The notes beneath the pieces were generated by a model. That model had not been told where the DNA came from and did not search any database. It saw only the letters and a program-made list of their open reading frames with translations. Made by a program: the position numbers and the translations under genes. A stretch of 64,000 nucleotides of DNA, from the NCBI RefSeq assembly GCF_001887775.1, contig NZ_CP015519.1, positions 2,728,001 to 2,792,000 on the forward strand, given 5' to 3'. Shown here piece by piece: positions 60,041 through 64,000 of the stretch (positions are counted from its first letter, which is position 1; the number at the start of each line of letters is the position of its first letter). Source of the stretch: Syntrophotalea acetylenivorans (lineage in GTDB: Bacteria; Desulfobacterota; Desulfuromonadia; Desulfuromonadales; Syntrophotaleaceae).

Positions 60041-61840
60041 ATGTCAGTATTGAAACGGGATCCTCTGGATACCCTGCATAGCGTCTTCGGATACCGATCC
60101 TTCCGCCCCTTTCAACAGCAGATTGTCGATGGCTTGATCGCCGGGCAGAGTGCCTTTGTGTTGATGCCCACAGGTGGTGGCAAGTCGATCTGTTACCAGT
60201 TGCCTGCATTGCATCGCCCTGGAACCGCCATCGTCGTTTCTCCCTTGATCAGCCTGATGAAAGATCAGGTCGACGCCCTGCGGGTCAACGGCGTCCGCGC
60301 GGCATTTTATAATTCATCGCTTCGTAGCGCCGAGGCCCGTCAGGTTCTGGCACAGCTCCACGACGGTCAGTTCGACTTGCTCTATGTCGCTCCAGAGCGA
60401 TTGATGAGTGAAGGCTTCCTGGAGCGCTTGCGGCAGGTGCCAGTGGCCCTATTCGCTATCGATGAGGCCCATTGCGTCTCTCAATGGGGCCATGATTTCC
60501 GCCCGGAGTACGTCCAGCTGGGTAATTTGCGCATGCTTTTTCCCGAAGTGCCGTTGATCGCATTAACGGCTACGGCGGATGCCCAGACCCGGGAAGAGAT
60601 TCTGCAACGCCTTGGTTTGAACAATGCCGCCAGTTTTATCGCCGGCTTTGACCGGCCTAATATTCGCTATTCGGTGGTGGAAAAGAGTAAGCCGGCTCGC
60701 CAATTAATGGACTTTCTCGGTCGGCAGAAGAATCAGTCCGGTATTGTCTATGCGCTAAGCCGCAAGCGGGTCGAAGAGGTAACGAAAAAGCTTCAGCAGG
60801 CAGGATTATCCGCCGCGGCTTATCATGCCGGCCTTGGTGATGAAGAGCGGCGGCGGGTGCAGGAGGAGTTTCTGCAGGACGATCTGCAGGTGGTGGTGGC
60901 GACTGTCGCTTTCGGTATGGGGATCGACAAGTCCAACGTCCGTTTCGTGGTCCATTACGATCTGCCCAAAAACATTGAAAGTTACTACCAGGAGACCGGC
61001 CGAGCCGGGCGCGACGGGCTGCCGGCCGAGGCGCTGCTGTTATTCGGCTACGGCGACATCGCCATCAGTCGAGGACTGATCGAACAGGGCCGCAATGAGC
61101 GCCAGAAGCGCATCGACCTGCATAAGCTTAATTCCATGGTGGCTTTTGCCGAGGCGCAGCTCTGTCGCCGGCGTGTGCTGCTTGGATATTTCGGCGAGCA
61201 ATTGGAGGCCGATTGCGGCAATTGCGATATTTGCCTTGATCCCCCTGAACTCTATGATGCTACCGAAGATGCCCAAAAAGCTCTGTCCTGCGTCTTCCGG
61301 GTCGGTCAGCGTTTCGGGGCCGGCCATGTCATCGACGTGTTGCGAGGTGCAAAGAATCAGCGCGTCGGGCAACTGGGGCACGATAAGCTATCGACTTACG
61401 GAATCGGTCGCGACCATAGCCAGGAGGCCTGGGGCAGCCTGTTGCGTCAGCTGATTCATCTCGGTTATCTGGAACAGGATGTAGGCAACTATTCGATCCT
61501 CAAGCTGACAGCCACCGCCCGCCCTTTGTTGCGCGGCGAAGAAGTGTTGAATCTGGCCCGACCGCGGGTACGGGTTGGCGGGACGAAAAAGCCGTCCAGC
61601 AAGAGGGCGGAGGAGTATCAGCCCGATCCGAAGCTGTTCGAGGCCTTGCGGACCTTGCGCAAGAGCTTAGCGGAGCGCGACCATGTGCCGCCCTTCGTGG
61701 TCTTCAGCGATGCCACCCTGGCAGAGATGGCCAGTGTTCGTCCTACTCATGACTCGGCCCTGCTGGAAATAAACGGGGTAGGGCGGCGCAAGTTGGAGCG
61801 CTACGGCACCGAATTTCTTGACCTGATTCGTTCCCATTGA
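60041..61840 (+). CDS. recQ: ATP-dependent DNA helicase RecQ
   Basis: 3'-5' helicase, 599 aa. Walker A MPTGGGKS (43-49), DEAH box at 141-144 with the aromatic loop AHCVSQWGHDFRPEY. The RQC zinc site shows CRRRVLLGYFGEQLEADCGN then CDIC. An HRDC domain closes the protein (PPFVVFSDATLAEMASVRPT, then GVGRRKLERYGTEFLDLI). Full-length RecQ of the E. coli type. Starts 28 bp after the methyltransferase; xthA follows. Confidence 0.96.
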   Translation: MSVLKRDPLDTLHSVFGYRSFRPFQQQIVDGLIAGQSAFVLMPTGGGKSICYQLPALHRPGTAIVVSPLISLMKDQVDALRVNGVRAAFYNSSLRSAEARQVLAQLHDGQFDLLYVAPERLMSEGFLERLRQVPVALFAIDEAHCVSQWGHDFRPEYVQLGNLRMLFPEVPLIALTATADAQTREEILQRLGLNNAASFIAGFDRPNIRYSVVEKSKPARQLMDFLGRQKNQSGIVYALSRKRVEEVTKKLQQAGLSAAAYHAGLGDEERRRVQEEFLQDDLQVVVATVAFGMGIDKSNVRFVVHYDLPKNIESYYQETGRAGRDGLPAEALLLFGYGDIAISRGLIEQGRNERQKRIDLHKLNSMVAFAEAQLCRRRVLLGYFGEQLEADCGNCDICLDPPELYDATEDAQKALSCVFRVGQRFGAGHVIDVLRGAKNQRVGQLGHDKLSTYGIGRDHSQEAWGSLLRQLIHLGYLEQDVGNYSILKLTATARPLLRGEEVLNLARPRVRVGGTKKPSSKRAEEYQPDPKLFEALRTLRKSLAERDHVPPFVVFSDATLAEMASVRPTHDSALLEINGVGRRKLERYGTEFLDLIRSH

Positions 61841-61942
61841 TTACAGAACATGGCTGGATTTTATCCGGAAGCGGCTTTTTTCCGTCCTGGCGGCGTCAAT
61901 CTGCGGCCTGCCACTAATGATAGCGATCAGAGGAGTCTTGTA

Positions 61943-62779
61943 GTGAAAATCGTATCCTTCAATGTCAACGGGATTCGTGCCCGACTGCACCAGCTGCAAG
62001 AGCTGGTCGAGCGGCAGCGGCCTGATATTATCGGATTGCAGGAAACCAAAGCGCAAGATGCAGATTTTCCCCTGGCTGCCGTACAGGAACTCGGCTACCA
62101 GGTTCAGTATCACGGCCAGAAAAGCCACTACGGTGTGGCCCTGATGTCTCGCTGTGAACCTCTTGAGGTGCAGAAGGGATTTCCCGATGACACTGAGGAC
62201 GATCAGCGTCGATTGTTGGCGGCTTCCTTTGCTTTGGATGATGGTGGCAAGCTGTGGGTCCTTAACGGATATTTCCCCCAGGGTGAAAGCCGCAGCCATC
62301 CGACCAAGTTTTCTGCCAAAGAGCGTTTTTATACAAAATTGCACCATTTTTTGCAGCATCGCTTTGATCCGTCCGACCGGCTGGTGGTGACGGGGGATCT
62401 CAACGTGGCACCGGACGATCTCGATGTCGGCATCGGCGCCGACAACGCCAAGCGCTGGCTGCGAACCGGTAAATGCAGTTTTCTGCCGGAAGAGCGCCAG
62501 TGGCTGCAGAACCTTCAGGAGTGGGGTCTGGTCGATACCTTCCGTGCTAAAAAGCCTTTGGCGGATAACCGCTTCAGCTGGTTCGACTATCGTAGCCGGG
62601 GTTTCGACCGGGAGCCTAAACGGGGTTTGCGCATCGATCTCTTATTGGCCAGTCAGCCCTTGGCCGAATGTTGCAGTAATGTCGGAATCGACTATGATAT
62701 TCGTGCCATGGAGCGTCCGTCGGATCACTGCCCGGTTTGGGCAGAGTTCAATCTGGACGTATTTAAGAAGGCCGAATAA
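61943..62779 (+). CDS. xthA: exodeoxyribonuclease III (AP endonuclease)
   Basis: 278 aa from GTG 61943, with AGGAG seven bases upstream; the frame is open further upstream without support. Exonuclease III signature: [20 protein letters not shown], Glu in [24 protein letters not shown], and the final [11 protein letters not shown]. Repairs abasic sites. Likely in one operon with recQ, 102 bp apart. Confidence 0.94.
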   Translation: MKIVSFNVNGIRARLHQLQELVERQRPDIIGLQETKAQDADFPLAAVQELGYQVQYHGQKSHYGVALMSRCEPLEVQKGFPDDTEDDQRRLLAASFALDDGGKLWVLNGYFPQGESRSHPTKFSAKERFYTKLHHFLQHRFDPSDRLVVTGDLNVAPDDLDVGIGADNAKRWLRTGKCSFLPEERQWLQNLQEWGLVDTFRAKKPLADNRFSWFDYRSRGFDREPKRGLRIDLLLASQPLAECCSNVGIDYDIRAMERPSDHCPVWAEFNLDVFKKAE

Positions 62780-62872
62780 AACTAGTAGCTTATGAAATAA
62801 TGGGGCTTTTCGTGGGCCTTTGGTTGGCTCTTTTTGAATGTCGAGGGCACGGCAGGCAAGTGCGATAAAAGG

Positions 62873-62902
62873 TTGACAGTTCAACTATAAAACTGGTATT
62901 AG
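62873..62902 (+). promoter_or_regulatory. candidate sigma-70 promoter of ompW
   Basis: TTGACA (62873-62878), 18-bp spacer, TATTAG (62897-62902), about 130 bp before the ompW start. Only the -35 box is a perfect match. Confidence 0.45.
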
Positions 62903-63029
62903 CCTATGGGTTATTCTGACAGAACACGGTTAGTGTCATGTTAGAAATTCATTTGAAATCTGTTGTGTGAAGCGGCAGGGGGTCGCTTCATTTTGTTCAA
63001 CAAGTTGATGGAAGTTTTGGGAGGTAAAT

Positions 63030-63674
63030 GTGAACCGGAGCAAATTTGCAGTATTGGTTGGCGCCCTGTGCGCCGTAGTATTCGCTTTCTCCATGGTGTC
63101 TACCGCCATGGCGGCTGAAGATTTCAAGCGCTGGAGTCTGAGCACTCAGATCATGTACCTTGACGTGGATCTCGGTGCCGATGATCTTGATGCTTATGGC
63201 AAAATTAGTGCCGAAGACACCATGACCGGCGGTCTGGTGGTGGAATACTTCTTCACCCCCAACGTCAGCGCCGAGCTGGTGGCTGCTATCGCCCATGTCG
63301 ATATCGATCTTGGTAGCGCTGTTGCTAACGGTGACACCTGGGTGCTGCCCCCTTCTTTGTACGCCAAGTACCACTTCATGCCGGAATCAAGAATCAGCCC
63401 TTATGTTGGTGCTGGCATTAACTGGATGTTCTTCTGGGGTGAAGGCATGACTGTGAATGCATTGGGTAACGCCGACGCCGAACTGCAGATCGATAACAGC
63501 TTTGGTTGGAACGCCAAGATCGGTGCCGACATCAAGATCACCGAGAACGTTTATGCCAATGTCGATATCATGTACCTCAACAACGAAACCGAGCTCGACA
63601 CTGCTATAGCCAGAAACGTCGATCTCGACGTCGAAGTTTGGAGCTACAATGTTGGTCTGAAGTACCGTTTCTAA
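63030..63674 (+). CDS. ompW: OmpW-family outer-membrane beta-barrel protein
   Basis: 214 aa, GTG start after GGGAGGT. A classical signal peptide ends ...STAMAAEDFKRW. The barrel alternates aromatic and charged residues: IMYLDVDLGADDLDAYGKIS, EYFFTPNVSAELVAAIAHVD, PSLYAKYHFMP, PYVGAGINWMFFWGEG and the C-terminal WSYNVGLKYRF ending in Phe, the BamA signal. OmpW forms an eight-strand barrel for small hydrophobic molecules. Terminator follows at 63696. Confidence 0.9.
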   Translation: MNRSKFAVLVGALCAVVFAFSMVSTAMAAEDFKRWSLSTQIMYLDVDLGADDLDAYGKISAEDTMTGGLVVEYFFTPNVSAELVAAIAHVDIDLGSAVANGDTWVLPPSLYAKYHFMPESRISPYVGAGINWMFFWGEGMTVNALGNADAELQIDNSFGWNAKIGADIKITENVYANVDIMYLNNETELDTAIARNVDLDVEVWSYNVGLKYRF

Positions 63675-63695
63675 GATTTAAACATAGAAACATCC

Positions 63696-63727
63696 AAAGG
63701 GTCTGCTTCGGCAGGCCCTTTTTTTGT
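63696..63727 (+). terminator. terminator after ompW
   Basis: Stem AAAGGGTCTGC / GCAGGCCCTTT with loop TTCG and a long T run. Confidence 0.9.
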
Positions 63728-63802
63728 TCCATATTTGAGAAATATTTCACAGCAGGTATGGGGCGCAGGGACGGTTGGACCCTCTGGCTTCTCGAAATGA
63801 TT

Positions 63803-63958
63803 CACCGCCAAGAGCGCAAGGAGCGCAGAGAAAAATCAATAGTTGTTGGCTAGCTGGGCTATGCCGTCCTTGACGTTGAGGGAGGGAGATATTGTCAGTA
63901 GCCCCACTTCTTTCTCTGATATGTGTCTTTCCTCTGCGCTCTCGGCGTCCTTGGCGGT
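63803..63958. repeat. imperfect long inverted repeat (CACCGCCAAG type)
   Basis: The left arm CACCGCCAAGAGCGCAAGG.. (63803-63835) is the reverse complement, with a few differences, of TTTCCTCTGCGCTCTCGGCG.. (63928-63958). The spacer is about 92 bp. CGCCAAGGNCGC/GCAGAGAAA-type repeats are scattered in many deltaproteobacterial genomes. The surrounding 63728-64000 has no gene I can support. Confidence 0.7.
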
Positions 63959-64000
63959 AAGATGCTTTTAACCGCTATTCAATTTGCCGCAGGGCGCAAT

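Overview
The window looks like the chromosome of a Desulfuromonadales-type deltaproteobacterium (Desulfuromonas/Pelobacter/Geobacter relatives). This is inferred from gene families and layout, not from a 16S gene, which is absent. Supporting features are a glgA-GH13-galT-GH57-GMPP/PMM glycogen block headed by a response regulator, a yggT-divIVA-DUF167 cluster, a CIRCE-controlled rpoH, a succinyl-CoA:acetate-type CoA transferase, many small lipoproteins, and a gapdh-arsJ pair. No tRNA, rRNA, CRISPR array, intact transposon or prophage was seen.

Layout. 0-5.6 kb: partial HAD hydrolase, lipoprotein HtrA protease, an 89-aa unknown, rluD, pgeF, an HNH nuclease preceded by a hairpin repeat, a CxxC mini-lipoprotein and phhB. 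5.7-10.6 kb: an A/T-richer accessory stretch with a mini zinc-ribbon protein, two ankyrin-type paralogues (one truncated) around a large unknown lipoprotein, a small membrane protein and a RelA/SpoT-domain protein with a C-terminal extension. 10.8-18 kb: ppc, a decayed glgA 3' remnant with its small partner gene, then arsR, a CCG-domain Fe-S protein, a permease with a one-base frameshift and a mini-thioredoxin. 18-29.3 kb (minus strand): seven-gene glycogen/alpha-glucan operon. 30-36 kb: PBP1b, a TPR lipoprotein and a large Cache-HAMP-PAS-PAS histidine kinase. 36-40 kb: a MoaD/ThiS-like carrier, gapdh-arsJ and a cold-shock gene with a structured leader. 40-46.4 kb: cysteine desulfurase / DUF3343 / nadA, DAHP synthase and yggT-divIVA-DUF167. 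46.4-50.3 kb: LEA-type lipoprotein, DUF362 ferredoxin, YjbQ, esterase and xerC. 50.5-53.6 kb: a MerR-methyltransferase fusion with a second methyltransferase, and a SYLF lipoprotein. 54-64 kb: frameshifted ClC antiporter, CoA transferase, bamD-like lipoprotein, rpoH with CIRCE, MnmM-like methyltransferase, recQ, exodeoxyribonuclease III and OmpW.

How the genes work together. The strongest system-level signal is arsenic-related. arsR at 14 kb and gapdh-arsJ at 38-39 kb share the operator ATCCG-N6-CGGAT inside 17-bp promoter spacers, and a third copy lies just after arsR. This predicts one ArsR regulon joining the GAPDH/ArsJ arsenate-efflux route to an Fe-S protein/permease/thioredoxin module. 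Two genes (permease and ClC) each lack one G in a G run, so either real lesions or sequence errors must be considered. The glycogen operon contains a GalT whose nucleophilic His is Tyr and a GMPP/PMM fusion without the phosphoserine motif, so some members may not catalyse their textbook reactions.
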